Assembly: GCA_963797485.1 (NCBI GenBank)
Contig: CAWCPF010000004.1
Span: 248,001 to 312,000, forward strand
Length of the DNA stretch: 64,000 nucleotides
Direction: 5' to 3'
DNA from: CAWAND01 sp963797485
GTDB taxonomy: Bacteria; Chloroflexota; Anaerolineae; Anaerolineales; E44-bin32
The notes below the pieces were generated by a model. That model saw only the letters and a list, made by a program, of their open reading frames with translations. It made no database searches and was not told the origin of the DNA. Both the position numbers and the translations under genes were made by a program. Positions within the stretch are counted from its first letter, which is position 1; the number at the start of each line of letters is the position of its first letter. Shown here in pieces: positions 42,007-51,371 of this stretch.

Positions 42007-43251
42007 GTGAAACAGCCCGATGACCACGACGACGGCACGGCCGATGCGTTTGCCCCGATCGGGTGGCGGAGCCACACACGTGCGGCGACGGGTGACCCCC
42101 GTTATGCAGAGCACCCGTTTCCATTGAGGTTTCTCGATCCGGATTTCGAGCGGCTCTTCATCGCCGCCTATCGTCGTTCGACCCTCAGCTTCCGCCGCCT
42201 GGCCGTTTTCATCGGGATTGTCGCCTTCGCCGGTTTCGCCCCCGTCGATCGATTGACAAATCCGGATGTCTGGCCCCTGCTGTGGTGGGTGCGCTTCGGG
42301 GTCACGCTGCCCATCCTCCTGGCCACTTTGGGGCTGGGATTCTGGAAGAAGGCGAAAGACTACTACGGCTACGCGATCAACGTTGCGCTGCTTGTTGCCT
42401 GCCTTTCGCTGATCGTCATGATGCAGATTTCTTCCGTCGGAGCCTTCTCTCAGTACTTCGATGCCCTGGTCCTGCTCCTGCCGGTGTCATTCGGATTCTT
42501 GCGCCTCCGGACGGCTGGTGCAACCGTGACCGCCGTTTTGGCCTTGGCGGCCTACCTGATCGAGGTCTTATTCTTCAAGCCATTGCCTCCAGGCGTCCTG
42601 GCCTACTCCATCGGCTATCTGTTGGTGGCTGGCGCCGTCGGCGTGGTCCTGGTCTTTCTGATGGAAAGGCAGGCCCGCCAGGCCTATGTGCTGACCACCA
42701 TCCTGGACGAAGCTTCCTTGCGCGATCCGCTAACCGGGATTCACAACCGGCGCTGGCTCGAGGTCTCGATTGAGCAGCTGGTCAACACGTATCGCCGTTA
42801 CGGCCCGGTGTTCTCGCTGGTCCTGATCGATCTTGACGGGTTCAAGTCCGTCAACGACGAATTCGGGTACCAGGCGGGCGACGAGGTGCTCTGCCGGGTG
42901 GCGAAGACGGTCGCGGCTCAGATCCGCTCCGCCGACACCCTCTACCGCTACGGGGGCGACGAATTCGTCATCCTGTGTCCTTCCACCACGGGCACGGCGG
43001 CGCAAACGCTGGTCGAACGGTTGAGGAAAGCATTTGGGGAGCTTGACTTGGTCCAGCCGCGGGAAGGGGGAGGCCTGTCCTTCAGCGCCGGGACGGCCGA
43101 AATCAGCGACCCAGAGGAGTCGCTCGACAGCCTGTTCGCCCGAGCCAATGCCGCCTTGCGGGCCGCCAAGCAAAGTGGAAAGGGGCGCGCCGTGCTCGCC
43201 GAGCCACGCATACCTGCGTCCGAAACCGACGCCGGCCAGCCAATCGGGTAA
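42007..43251 (+). CDS. Membrane diguanylate cyclase (GGDEF)
   Basis: 414 residues from a GTG. After about 60 soluble residues come six membrane helices (from LAVFIGIVAFAGFAPV to VLAYSIGYLLVAGAVGVVLVFLM). The C-terminal GGDEF domain begins DEASLRDPLTGIHNRRWLE and has the intact active site YRYGGDEFVILCP near residue 317, with the metal Asp in LVLIDLDGFKSVND. No RxxD inhibitory site is obvious before GGDEF. It makes cyclic di-GMP in response to an unknown signal sensed by the membrane part. No EAL or PilZ gene is nearby. Confidence 0.92.
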   Translation: MKQPDDHDDGTADAFAPIGWRSHTRAATGDPRYAEHPFPLRFLDPDFERLFIAAYRRSTLSFRRLAVFIGIVAFAGFAPVDRLTNPDVWPLLWWVRFGVTLPILLATLGLGFWKKAKDYYGYAINVALLVACLSLIVMMQISSVGAFSQYFDALVLLLPVSFGFLRLRTAGATVTAVLALAAYLIEVLFFKPLPPGVLAYSIGYLLVAGAVGVVLVFLMERQARQAYVLTTILDEASLRDPLTGIHNRRWLEVSIEQLVNTYRRYGPVFSLVLIDLDGFKSVNDEFGYQAGDEVLCRVAKTVAAQIRSADTLYRYGGDEFVILCPSTTGTAAQTLVERLRKAFGELDLVQPREGGGLSFSAGTAEISDPEESLDSLFARANAALRAAKQSGKGRAVLAEPRIPASETDAGQPIG

Positions 43252-43296
43252 ATCGGACGGCCGGGCCGGCGTCAACCTGTCTGGAGATGGCACCTC

Positions 43297-44076
43297 ATGC
43301 TGCTGGTCATGACCGTGATCGTGTGTTCCGTCATGCTTTTCTGGATCGCCGAAGGCGGCTGGCGGACGTGGAAGTCGCTCCGCCTGCTGCTTGGGACCCG
43401 CACGCGGGACCCGGAGGATGTCAGCCGACAGCGCCCAAGTTATCCCGACGTCCTCGACCCGGAAGTGGCCGAGCTTAAAGCCGAGGGTTTTCGTCGCCTG
43501 GGGGAGACCGAGATGCGGCCGCCCCAGTTTAGGGAGCCTTTGACGACCTGGATATTTATCGAGACCTCACGCACGATCGCCGCCGAACTGACCTGGGGTC
43601 GGAGCCGCTGGCACCTGAACAGCTACTTCGACGATGGCGCATGGCTGGTGACGGATTTCCCCAGAGGTGAATCGAATCAGGCGCCGGGCTTCAGCGCGGG
43701 CACGATCAGCGGCTCGCTCACCCAGGCCATTGAGTTCCACCGCCAGCAGGTCGAAGCTTTCACCCGCGAGCACGGCCCGGCCGTGCAGCTCAAACGCTTC
43801 GCCGATTTCCTCGAACACCAACGCGCCGCCCAAGCGGCGCATGGCCTCACTCGGGTGGCTCGGGTCTTGAGACTGCAGGGCGTGCGCGCCGTGGCCGTTG
43901 TCTTTGCCCTGGGCGTGCTGCTGTTTGAGGCGGTCGCGCAGCGCTGGACGGGGCTCACGGCGGATGCGGCCTTGCCCCTTCTGACTCGACTTGGCCTGTG
44001 GCTGGCGCCGGCTTTTATCGTCATGGCGGTCACCGACTGGCTGGCCTCCCGCCACAGCTCGGCCGGGGCCGGGTGA
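43297..44076 (+). CDS. Membrane protein of unknown function
   Basis: 259 residues. One helix at the N-terminus (LLVMTVIVCSVMLFWIA) and two near the C-terminus (AVAVVFALGVLLFEAVA, WLAPAFIVMAVTDWLA) bracket a soluble part of about 170 residues with a mixed alpha/beta look (TTWIFIETSRTIAAELTWGRSRWHLNSYFDDGAWLVTDFPRGE). Not recognised as a named family. Same strand as the diguanylate cyclase and the next gene with short gaps, so they may be one transcript. Confidence 0.6.
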   Translation: MLLVMTVIVCSVMLFWIAEGGWRTWKSLRLLLGTRTRDPEDVSRQRPSYPDVLDPEVAELKAEGFRRLGETEMRPPQFREPLTTWIFIETSRTIAAELTWGRSRWHLNSYFDDGAWLVTDFPRGESNQAPGFSAGTISGSLTQAIEFHRQQVEAFTREHGPAVQLKRFADFLEHQRAAQAAHGLTRVARVLRLQGVRAVAVVFALGVLLFEAVAQRWTGLTADAALPLLTRLGLWLAPAFIVMAVTDWLASRHSSAGAG

Positions 44077-44145
44077 AAGCCGCCAAGACTTCGGCCCGGG
44101 ATAAGGCGGCCCGGCTCAACCACGATTGGGGAAAGGGGGGTCGAA

Positions 44146-44688
44146 ATGGACTTCCAGGGTTGGACCGATCTGGCTCGGATCCTCGTCTGGCCGGTTGCCA
44201 TTGTGCTCCTGGCGCTCATCTTCCGGCAACCGCTTTCACGCCTCTTGGTGACCATCACCCACCTGCAGTTCCGCGATGTGAAGATCGACTTCGGGCGCCG
44301 GCTCGAAAGCCTCAAGACGCTTGTGCGCCAGGCCGGGCGTTCGCTGGACCTAGCCGCGACCGTGCCCGGATCGGAAGCCGGCTTGCTGCCCAAACAGGCG
44401 GCGGAGGTCCAGCCCCTCGCCGGCGTGCTGCTGGCATGGTCGCTGGTCGAGACGCAGCTGCGCGCCCACGCCGGCCCGGGCGGCGCCGCTTCGGTTGACG
44501 AGCTGCTCGCCGCCCGGCGCCTCCCCCCGGAGCTGGCGCAGCTCATCCGAGGCCTGTATGAGCTGTCAAGCGCCGCCGCCGGTGGCCGGATTGAACCCGG
44601 CGCCCTGGATGCGGCCGCCTCCCAGACCTACGCCCGGCTGGCAGACCAGGCGAAAATCTGGCTCGCTGAAGAGCCAGTGAATCCATAA
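44146..44688 (+). CDS. Membrane-anchored helical protein of unknown function
   Basis: 180 residues with one N-terminal helix (LARILVWPVAIVLLALIF) and a cytoplasmic helical part. FRDVKIDFGRRLESL just after the helix is a pattern seen in several small membrane proteins of unknown function in bacteria. The C-terminal half (VQPLAGVLLAWSLVETQLRAHAG ... LPPELAQLIRGLYELSSAA ... YARLADQAKIWL) looks like a HEPN- or DUF4145-like helical bundle, but the catalytic R-x4-6-H of HEPN nucleases is not seen. Convergent with the proline racemase gene. Confidence 0.55.
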   Translation: MDFQGWTDLARILVWPVAIVLLALIFRQPLSRLLVTITHLQFRDVKIDFGRRLESLKTLVRQAGRSLDLAATVPGSEAGLLPKQAAEVQPLAGVLLAWSLVETQLRAHAGPGGAASVDELLAARRLPPELAQLIRGLYELSSAAAGGRIEPGALDAAASQTYARLADQAKIWLAEEPVNP

Positions 44689-44752
44689 CCATCTTGAATC
44701 AGCAGGGCGCCTGAGAGCTGCCGTGGAGCCCAACCGCGCCGGAACGAGCGTT

Positions 44753-45793
44753 TCAGCGCAGGATGAAGCCATCCCGCAGGGGATCGGTCGGGTCGATGAT
44801 CAGGGTGTTCCTGCCGGTGATGTGGGCCGTGCCGGCCACCTCAGGGATGACCGCCGAGTACGGACCAGCCTGGGTCGTCTCCAGGATGCGCCCCGCGAAT
44901 CGGGTTCCGATGATGCTCTCAACCAGGATGCTCTCCCCGACAGCCAGTTGGCCGCGGGCGTGATGAATGGCCAGCCTGGCGCTGACACCCGTCCCGGTCG
45001 GGCAACGGTCAACTTCCCCTTCGGCAAAGATGCACACGTTCCGGCTGTGTGACCCGGCATCGGCGGGAGTATCGATGAAGATCGTTCCGTACAGGAAGCC
45101 CAGATCCGGATCCCCTGGGTGCTGAATGGGGCGTTCGGCCATGATGGCTCGCTTGATGGCCATCCCGGCTCGAATCAAGTCGCTCGTGTCCTCCGAACGG
45201 CATCGCAGATGAACCTGGCTGACGTCCACGAAGGCGTAGTACGCCCCGCCGAAGGCAAGATCATAGGTGATCGACCCTAACCCCGGCACGTCAATGTGCT
45301 CGTCCAAAGCGGCGGCGAACGAGGCGACGTTGGCGAACCGGGCTCGAGCGACGCGTCCGGCTTCGAGCTCAGCCGAGGCGGTCACCATGCCTGCCGGGGT
45401 GTCAATGCGCATGGTTGTGACGTGCTCCATGGCCGGCATCCATCCCGTCTCAACGGCCACCACGGCGATCCCGAGAATGCCATGGCCACACATGGTGCTG
45501 AAGCCCTCGTTGTGCATGAACAAGATGCCGAAATCCGCCCCGGCGGTCACCGGCTCGGTCAGCAGACACCCGTACATGTCAGCGTGGCCTCGGGGCTCCC
45601 ACATGATCGCCGTGCGCAGGTGGTCATAGTGGGTGCGGGCATACTGCCGGCGTTTGAGGATCGTATCCCCTTCCAACGCCGGGAAACCGTCCACCACCAC
45701 ACGGAACGGTTCGCCTTCGGTGTGTGCGTCGATGGTCGATATCGTGAGCCAGCCTTGCGGCGGTGCCCAGGTCCGGGCGGATACAAGGTCCAT
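44753..45793 (-). CDS. Proline racemase superfamily, probable trans-3-hydroxy-L-proline dehydratase
   Basis: 346 residues in the duplicated diaminopimelate-epimerase fold. STIDAHTEGEPFRVVVDG and FSTMCGHGILG (C102, first catalytic residue) are in the first half; VDRCPTGTGVSARLA is in the second, where the residue aligned with the second catalytic Cys is T266. A Cys/Thr pair is the hallmark of trans-3-hydroxy-L-proline dehydratase, whereas proline racemase and 4-hydroxyproline epimerase have Cys/Cys. The assignment from that residue is established family knowledge; the alignment was made by eye. It would feed imported hydroxyproline to delta-1-pyrroline-2-carboxylate. No reductase partner is adjacent. 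Confidence 0.85.
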   Translation of the reverse strand: MDLVSARTWAPPQGWLTISTIDAHTEGEPFRVVVDGFPALEGDTILKRRQYARTHYDHLRTAIMWEPRGHADMYGCLLTEPVTAGADFGILFMHNEGFSTMCGHGILGIAVVAVETGWMPAMEHVTTMRIDTPAGMVTASAELEAGRVARARFANVASFAAALDEHIDVPGLGSITYDLAFGGAYYAFVDVSQVHLRCRSEDTSDLIRAGMAIKRAIMAERPIQHPGDPDLGFLYGTIFIDTPADAGSHSRNVCIFAEGEVDRCPTGTGVSARLAIHHARGQLAVGESILVESIIGTRFAGRILETTQAGPYSAVIPEVAGTAHITGRNTLIIDPTDPLRDGFILR

Positions 45794-45980
45794 GGCTGTC
45801 TCTCCTGTGGCTTCTAAGGCACCCAGGGACGACCCTACATGGATGCCGTCAGGGCCTTATTCTCTCCTCTGCGGGACGGCAGGGACACCTTACCACGGGC
45901 GTGCACCTTGCACACCCGACAGGCAAGGCTTAGACTACGCCGGTCAAGTTCTCCGAGCCGGACCTGGGAGGGTAGGCTGC

Positions 45981-46499
45981 ATGAACGTCACGATCCTTGT
46001 TCTGCGCATCATTCATATCACGTTCGGGGTCTTCTGGGCGGGTTCGGCCATGCTGGCGGCGAGTTTCATTGAGCCCACCGTCCGAAAGGCCGGCCCCGAA
46101 GGCGGGAAATTCATGCTCGGGCTGGCGCGCGCCGGCTTCGCCCGGGCCATGCTCGGGGCAGGGGTGATTACCGTCCTGGCCGGCCTTTCCCTTTATTGGA
46201 TTGCTTCCGGCGGGTTGCGTTTGGCGTGGATCACCTCGGCCCAGGGTTTGACCCTTGGCCTGGGTGGGCTTTCCGCCCTGGTCGGGCTGGGCGTCGGCTA
46301 CTTCCTTCAGTTTCGGACCATTGCACGCATGCAGGCCATCGGCGGCCAGGTGCAGGCGGCCGGCGGCACCCCGACCCCCGAGCAGGGCGCCGAGATGGCC
46401 CAAGCCTCACAGACACTCCGCTCCGCGGGTGTGCTGAACGCCGGCCTGCTGGGTTTCACAGTCCTATGCATGGCTGCCGCTCAGGAGCTCTTCTTTTAA
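45981..46499 (+). CDS. Four-helix membrane protein of unknown function
   Basis: 172 residues with helices at VLRIIHITFGVFWAGSAMLA, AMLGAGVITVLAGLSLYWIA, LTLGLGGLSALVGLGVGYFL and VLNAGLLGFTVLCMAAA. The start (hydrophobic R-x-x-H-x-x-x-G-x-x-W-x-G) recalls CopD- or DUF2269-like small integral membrane proteins, often heme- or copper-linked. This fits the respiratory and copper genes that follow, but it is only a resemblance. The ATG has a GGGAGG site. Confidence 0.65.
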   Translation: MNVTILVLRIIHITFGVFWAGSAMLAASFIEPTVRKAGPEGGKFMLGLARAGFARAMLGAGVITVLAGLSLYWIASGGLRLAWITSAQGLTLGLGGLSALVGLGVGYFLQFRTIARMQAIGGQVQAAGGTPTPEQGAEMAQASQTLRSAGVLNAGLLGFTVLCMAAAQELFF

Positions 46500-46573
46500 C
46501 CCTGCCGGCGAGGAGCTTGCTAGGAGGGCGTCTGGCTTGTCATAGGGGCGATGACCGGAAGCCGCGGCGGCCA

Positions 46574-47878
46574 TTGACCCACCGGGAGTCACTCAGGCTT
46601 GGCCGGGCGGGTCTGTGGTTTGCCGCGGCCATGATGGCCGCCGGCTGCGCCCGGCAGGTAAGCACGCCGGCGCCGAGCCCGACCGAGGCCGCTCAACCGG
46701 CCACGGCCACCGTTTCGGCGACGCCCACCCGTACGCCTTCACCGCCCCCATCTGCCACCCCCACATCCCCGACTCCCACACTTTCGGGGGCGCCAATCGC
46801 TCACCTGGCGCCGGGCTCGCCCATTACGGTCGAGACCATCCGTATGCTGGACACTCAAGTCGGTTGGGCCATTGGCGCATCCAATCCAGAGGCCGACGAT
46901 CACATCTTGGTGACCTCGGATGGGGGACGGATATGGCGGGAGGTCACCCCGCCCGAGCCCGCAGGCGCCGCCGGGGAGCCGAAAGTGGCCGTCGGAGCGT
47001 TCCTGGACGCGGCCACGGGCTGGGTTGTGTACGCCTACCGCGAGTTCCACATCATCCCTCCCAGCCCGGTGGTCTGGGCCACGCACGATGGCGGCCAGAC
47101 GTGGGAGCCGAGCCGGGTGCTCGAACTCCTCGAAGTATTCGAATTCTTCGCTCCTTCCAACCTGACCTTCATCGACTCCCAGCATGGGTGGATGATGGTC
47201 CATGCCGGGGCGGGGATGATGCACGATTTCATGAGCCTGTACCGGACGCAGGATGGGGGCCAGACCTGGGACGCCGTGGTGGACGCCGGGAGCGACCAAA
47301 TTCAATCGTGCCCCAAGACCGACATGGCGTTTGCCGACCCGAATACGGGCTGGATCACGCGTGACTGCAGCGGGGTGATGGATGGGGCGGCGCTGGACGT
47401 CACCCGTGATGGGGGCCGGACGTGGGATTCGGTCCCGCTGCCCGCGCCTGACTCCCAGCCCGATCTGTTCGATCCCGGAAGCGCCTGTGCGCCCAGCTCC
47501 CCGGTTCTGTTCAGCCCGCAGGCTGGGATGCTCGGCGTCGGCTGCATCGTGATTGACTCCGAGCCGCTGGCGCATGCGAGCTATGTGTATCAGACCCAGG
47601 ACGCGGGCCTCACATGGCGCGCCGCCGAATACCCCGGGGGAGCTCTGCGCTTCTTTGACCCACACACCGGCCTGGCGCTGTCGCGCAGCCTGGCCAAGTC
47701 AGACGATGGCGGCTCGACCTGGACCGTATTCAAACAAGTTGCTTGGGACGGCCAGTTCAGCTTCGTTGACGCTTTGCACGGCTGGGCCGTTGCTCGCCAA
47801 GCCGATCAAATCGCCCTGGTCATCACCTCCGACGGCGGGCGGACATGGCAGGAGCTCCTGCCCAGGCTCGCGCCCTGA
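46574..47878 (+). CDS. BNR/YCF48-like repeat lipoprotein
   Basis: 434 residues. Signal with lipobox (LWFAAAMMAAGC), then a long Thr/Pro/Ser-rich linker, then a beta-propeller built from sialidase-type BNR repeats. Copies of the S/T-x-D-x-G-x-T-W box are HILVTSDGGRIW, VVWATHDGGQTWE, SLYRTQDGGQTWD, ALDVTRDGGRTWD, YVYQTQDAGLTW, LAKSDDGGSTW and ALVITSDGGRTW, seven in all. Repeats with conserved GW pairs (VGWAIG, TGWVVY, HGWMMV, TGWITR, HGWAVA) alternate with them, as in YCF48/HCF136-type photosystem and oxidase assembly proteins. It lies directly upstream of the oxidase operon, so an assembly role is possible (inference). Confidence 0.75.
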   Translation: MTHRESLRLGRAGLWFAAAMMAAGCARQVSTPAPSPTEAAQPATATVSATPTRTPSPPPSATPTSPTPTLSGAPIAHLAPGSPITVETIRMLDTQVGWAIGASNPEADDHILVTSDGGRIWREVTPPEPAGAAGEPKVAVGAFLDAATGWVVYAYREFHIIPPSPVVWATHDGGQTWEPSRVLELLEVFEFFAPSNLTFIDSQHGWMMVHAGAGMMHDFMSLYRTQDGGQTWDAVVDAGSDQIQSCPKTDMAFADPNTGWITRDCSGVMDGAALDVTRDGGRTWDSVPLPAPDSQPDLFDPGSACAPSSPVLFSPQAGMLGVGCIVIDSEPLAHASYVYQTQDAGLTWRAAEYPGGALRFFDPHTGLALSRSLAKSDDGGSTWTVFKQVAWDGQFSFVDALHGWAVARQADQIALVITSDGGRTWQELLPRLAP

Positions 47879-47901
47879 GCCGGCGCCCTCGACCCACGCA
47901 T

Positions 47902-47919
47902 TTGTGAACGAATTCACAA
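47902..47919. promoter_or_regulatory. Perfect Rex-like / CRP-like palindrome before the oxidase operon
   Basis: TTGTGAA-CGAA-TTCACAA equals the established Rex consensus (TTGTGAA-N4-TTCACAA) and also fits CRP (TGTGA-N6-TCACA). It lies 29 bp upstream of the first CTAAGGT box and 105 bp before the -10 element, so it more likely acts as a distal site than by blocking RNA polymerase. Confidence 0.7.
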
Positions 47920-47947
47920 GTCAGGCCCGGCTGCGGGTCGAGTCTCC

Positions 47948-48012
47948 CTAAGGTTGCTCTAAGGTCAAACACAGTCCGAACTAAGGACACCGTCCTGAGA
48001 AAGCCCGATACT
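47948..48012 (+). promoter_or_regulatory. Four 11-bp-phased response-regulator boxes and promoter of the caa3 operon
   Basis: CTAAGGT at 47948 and 47959, a degenerate CACAGTC at 47970 and CTAAGGA at 47981, each exactly 11 bp apart, followed by GATACT at 48007-48012. No -35 element is needed: the last box occupies its place. The layout matches direct-repeat sites of OmpR/PhoB-type regulators and is repeated at 56894 and 57650. Confidence 0.75.
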
Positions 48013-48075
48013 CAAATCGCCTGCCGGGCGAACCCTTTTGTGATTCAGTTGAGCCTGGAGAAACGTAGGAAGGTG

Positions 48076-49129
48076 ATGTCAATGGACGACCGTCCAACTG
48101 CCTCACGCGTCCCCCCAATGTGGCGTCATCTTAAGCGCAGGACCGCTTTGGTCGCCAGCCTGCTGCTGGCGGTCGGCCTTTCCAGCTGCGGAGGGTCGCC
48201 CACATTCCTGAACCCGGTCTCGTCGATTGCCCGTGACGAGGCCGGTTTGTATATGGCGGTTTTCTACCTGGCACTCGGCGTGTTCATCATCGTCGAGTGT
48301 CTTTTAGTGTACGCGCTGATTCGCTTTCGCAAGCGGAGCGGAGATTCAGGCGAACCCAAGCAGGTCTACGGTAACAGCCGGCTGGAAATCGTGTGGACCG
48401 CCATCCCCGTTCTGCTCGTGTTGACCCTCTTCATCCTGACGGTCTCGACCGCCAGCGCCGTCGCCGCCCCGCCGGCGGCCTCCGGCGACGTCCACATCCA
48501 CGTCATCGGTCATCGATGGTGGTGGGAGTTCGAGTACCCGGATTTGGGCTTCACCACAGCCAACGAGATGCACATTCCGGTAGGCACCAACGTCAAGATC
48601 GACCTCGACTCGGTGGACGTCATCCACAGCTTCTGGGTGCCGCAGATGGCGGGCAAGACCGATGCCATCCCGGGCCATACCAACTACCTGTGGCTGCGCG
48701 CCGACACCGTTGGCAGCTATCACGGACAGTGCGTAGAGTTCTGCGGCGCCAACCATGCCAACATGCGCATCAAAGCCGTGGCCGAATTCGGCGGCTGATT
48801 TTCAAGCCTGGGTCAAGCAACAGCAGACCCCCTTGTATGAGCCTCAAACACCCCAGGAACAGGCCGGGCAGGACATCATCGTCAACCAGATCTGCAGCAA
48901 CTGCCACACCCTGGGCGACCACCATGCCAAGCAAGATGAAGTTGGCCCCAATCTGACGCACCTGTTCTCTCGCAGCGTTTTTGCCGGGGCGACCTTTGAC
49001 CTGAACGAGGCCAATCTGCGGCGCTGGCTGAAGGACACGCAGCAGATGAAACCCGGCAACGACATGCTGGTCAATCTGACCCCGGACGAAATCGACAATC
49101 TGGTCGCCTACTTGACCAGGTTGAAATAG
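48076..49129 (+). CDS. ctaC: Cytochrome c oxidase subunit II fused to cytochrome c, caa3 type (single frameshift)
   Basis: Binds the CuA centre that takes electrons from its own c-type heme. A lipobox (LLLAVGLSSC), two membrane helices and the cupredoxin domain with HRWWWEFEYPDLGF and the CuA loop CVEFCGANHANM are in the first frame, which stops after AVAEFGG. Dropping one T of GAATTC at 48784-48789 continues AVAESAADFQAWVKQQQ and a cytochrome c domain with CSNCH heme site and methionine ligand region (DTQQMKPGNDM), ending LVAYLTRLK; about 350 residues in all. This is the usual caa3 architecture. The ATG at 48076 has AGGAAGG; an upstream GTG at 48040 is possible. Confidence 0.93.
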
Positions 49130-49140
49130 GCAGGCATGCG

Positions 49141-50793
49141 ATGACGACACAGGCAGACGCCCTTTCCATACCGCGTTCGACCGCCGGCTCCCGCACCGGG
49201 CTGCTAAGCTGGATCATGACGGTCGATCACAAACGCATCGGGATCATGTACCTGGTGACCGCCACCGCGTTCTTTGTGGCCGGCGGCATCCTGGCCCTGC
49301 TGATGCGCACCCAGCTGGCGCAGCCGAACGGCACCGTTCTGAGCAATGCAACCTACAACGAAGTCTTCACCATGCACGGCACGACGATGATCTTTCTGGC
49401 CATCATGCCGCTGGGCGCCGGTTTCGGAAACTACTTCGTTCCGCTTCTCATCGGCGCCCGGGACATGGCCTTTCCCAAGCTGAATGCCTTGTCCTATTGG
49501 CTCTACCTCTTCGGGGCCCTGTTTCTGTTCAGCAGCTTTGTATTCGGGGGCGCGCCGGACGCCGGATGGTTCAGCTACGCGCCGTTGACCGAGAAGCTGT
49601 ATTCGATCAATAAGGGCATGGACTTCTGGGGTCTGGCCATCCTCATCCTGGGCACGGCCACCACCATCGGGTCCATCAATTTCGTGGTGACCACCATCCA
49701 GCTCAGGGCCCCCGGGATGTCCTTCACCCGCATGCCGATTTTCGCCTGGATGAACTTCGTCACGGCGGTGATTGCGGTGTTCGCCCTGCCTTCGCTGACG
49801 ACCGCCACCCTGTTGTTGCTGCTCGACCGGCATGTCGGGACCCACTTCTACAACGTCTCGGCCGGCGGCAGCGCGCTCTTGTGGCAGCATTTGTTCTGGT
49901 TCTTCGGCCACCCCGAGGTCTACATCATGATCCTGCCGGCCATGGGTCTGATCTCGGAAGTCATCCCGGTCTTCTCACGCAAGCCGCTGTTCGGATTCAT
50001 GACCGTGGTTTACTCCGGCATCGCCATCGGGATCCTGGGCTTTGCGGTCTGGGCGCACCACATGTTCGCCACCGGCATGCCCATCGCCGCGCTCTTGTTC
50101 TTCTCGGCCAACAGTTTCCTGATCGGTGTCCCGACCGGCGTCAAAATCTTCTCCTGGCTGGCGACCATGTGGGGCGGTAAGTTGAGCTTCAAGACTCCCA
50201 TGCTGTTCGCCATCGGGTTTGTGGCCCTGTTCACGATCGGCGGCCTCGACGGCGTGCACATGGCTGTGCTGCCCGTGGATTGGCAGATCACCGATACCTA
50301 CTACGTGGTCTCACACATCCACTACGTGTTGTTCGGCGGCGCCATCTTTGGTTTGTTCGCCGCCATGTTCTACTGGTTCCCCAAGATGTCCGGGCGGCGG
50401 CTGAGCGAAACGCTGGGTAAGTGGCAGTTCTGGCTGATGTTCATCGGCATGAATTTGACCTTCATGCCCATGCACTTCCTCGGGCTGTTGGGCATGCCGC
50501 GGCGCATCTACACCTACGCCGACAACCTGGGTTGGGGCACCTGGAACTTGGTCGAAACCATCGGGGCCTACACGATTGCCCTGGGGGTGCTGTTCTTCGT
50601 GGTCAACTTCTTCCGCACCATGGCCAGCCAGCCCACAAACGAGCCGGACCCCTGGGATGCTTTCACGCTGGAATGGAAGACCGGATCCCCGCCCCCGGCC
50701 TACAACTTCGCCGAGATCCCGACCGTCCGCAGCCGGCGGCCCTTGTGGGATGAGAAGTATCCCGATCAGGCGGATTGGAAGCACGCCGAATGA
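49141..50793 (+). CDS. ctaD: Cytochrome c oxidase subunit I
   Basis: 550 residues, the catalytic heme-copper subunit. Twelve helices. The heme a ligand is in YNEVFTMHGTTMIF, CuB and the cross-linked tyrosine are in FWFFGHPEVYIMIL, WAHHMF gives the next CuB histidines, and HIHYVLFGGAIFGLFAAMFYWFPKM supplies the heme a3 and a ligands. The K-channel SxK region and the D-channel residues (NGTVLSNATYNE) suggest an A-family oxidase. Starts 11 bases after the fused subunit II and overlaps the first subunit III gene by four bases. Confidence 0.97.
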   Translation: MTTQADALSIPRSTAGSRTGLLSWIMTVDHKRIGIMYLVTATAFFVAGGILALLMRTQLAQPNGTVLSNATYNEVFTMHGTTMIFLAIMPLGAGFGNYFVPLLIGARDMAFPKLNALSYWLYLFGALFLFSSFVFGGAPDAGWFSYAPLTEKLYSINKGMDFWGLAILILGTATTIGSINFVVTTIQLRAPGMSFTRMPIFAWMNFVTAVIAVFALPSLTTATLLLLLDRHVGTHFYNVSAGGSALLWQHLFWFFGHPEVYIMILPAMGLISEVIPVFSRKPLFGFMTVVYSGIAIGILGFAVWAHHMFATGMPIAALLFFSANSFLIGVPTGVKIFSWLATMWGGKLSFKTPMLFAIGFVALFTIGGLDGVHMAVLPVDWQITDTYYVVSHIHYVLFGGAIFGLFAAMFYWFPKMSGRRLSETLGKWQFWLMFIGMNLTFMPMHFLGLLGMPRRIYTYADNLGWGTWNLVETIGAYTIALGVLFFVVNFFRTMASQPTNEPDPWDAFTLEWKTGSPPPAYNFAEIPTVRSRRPLWDEKYPDQADWKHAE

Positions 50794-51365
50794 CGGCCTC
50801 GATGGCGACTCCCTATCGGTTCCAGTCAGGCTCGACGGCCAAGGTCGGTTTGCTGACTGTGATCGGGTCGGAGACTTTCTTCTTCGCCACCGCTCTGTCG
50901 GCCTACTTCTTTCTGCGGCTCGAGCATCCTGAGTGGTCCCTCCCCGCGCACACGCCGACCGGTCTGCTGGCGCCCAGCCTGAACAGCCTGCTGTTTGTCG
51001 CCAGCGCGCTGGTGATGTGGCGCGCGTTGGCCGCCGCCGAGGCCGGGCGGATGAGGTCCGCCCAAGCCGCCATGGGGCTGACATTTGTGCTCGGTCTGGT
51101 GTTTGTCAGCGGGCAGGTATTCGACTTCTCGCAGGCCGGCCTCAAGCCCGACGATGCCGCTTTCGGGGGTGTGTTTCTGGCCCTGATGGGGTTCCACGCC
51201 GTCCATGTTTTGGCCGGCATGGTCTTCCTCGCCCTGACCCTTGTCCGGGCGCGGCTGGGAGACTTCACCGCCGAGCGGCACACCTCGATCACGCTGTGCG
51301 CGTGGTTTTGGTACTTTGTCGTGGGCGTGTGGTTGGTGCTCTTCGGCGCGTTGTACCTGATCTGA
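50790..51365 (+). CDS. ctaE: Cytochrome c oxidase subunit III (first copy)
   Basis: 191 residues, five membrane helices. GLLTVIGSETFFFATALSAYFFLR, LNSLLFVASALVMWRAL, QVFDFSQAGLKPDDAAFGGVF, MGFHAVHVLAGMVFLALTLVR and LCAWFWYFVVGVWLVLFGALYLI match bacterial COX3. The start overlaps the ctaD stop (ATGA). A second homologue of similar length lies three genes downstream. Confidence 0.9.
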   Translation: MTASMATPYRFQSGSTAKVGLLTVIGSETFFFATALSAYFFLRLEHPEWSLPAHTPTGLLAPSLNSLLFVASALVMWRALAAAEAGRMRSAQAAMGLTFVLGLVFVSGQVFDFSQAGLKPDDAAFGGVFLALMGFHAVHVLAGMVFLALTLVRARLGDFTAERHTSITLCAWFWYFVVGVWLVLFGALYLI

Positions 51366-51371
51366 GGCCCG

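Noticed and set aside
8004..42966. GAATTC occurrences as a general sign of frameshift
   Set aside because: Many GAATTC sites inside genes (for example about 8009, 10364, 34916, 42859 and 42960) keep the frame, so only those where a one-base edit restores a conserved protein were counted.
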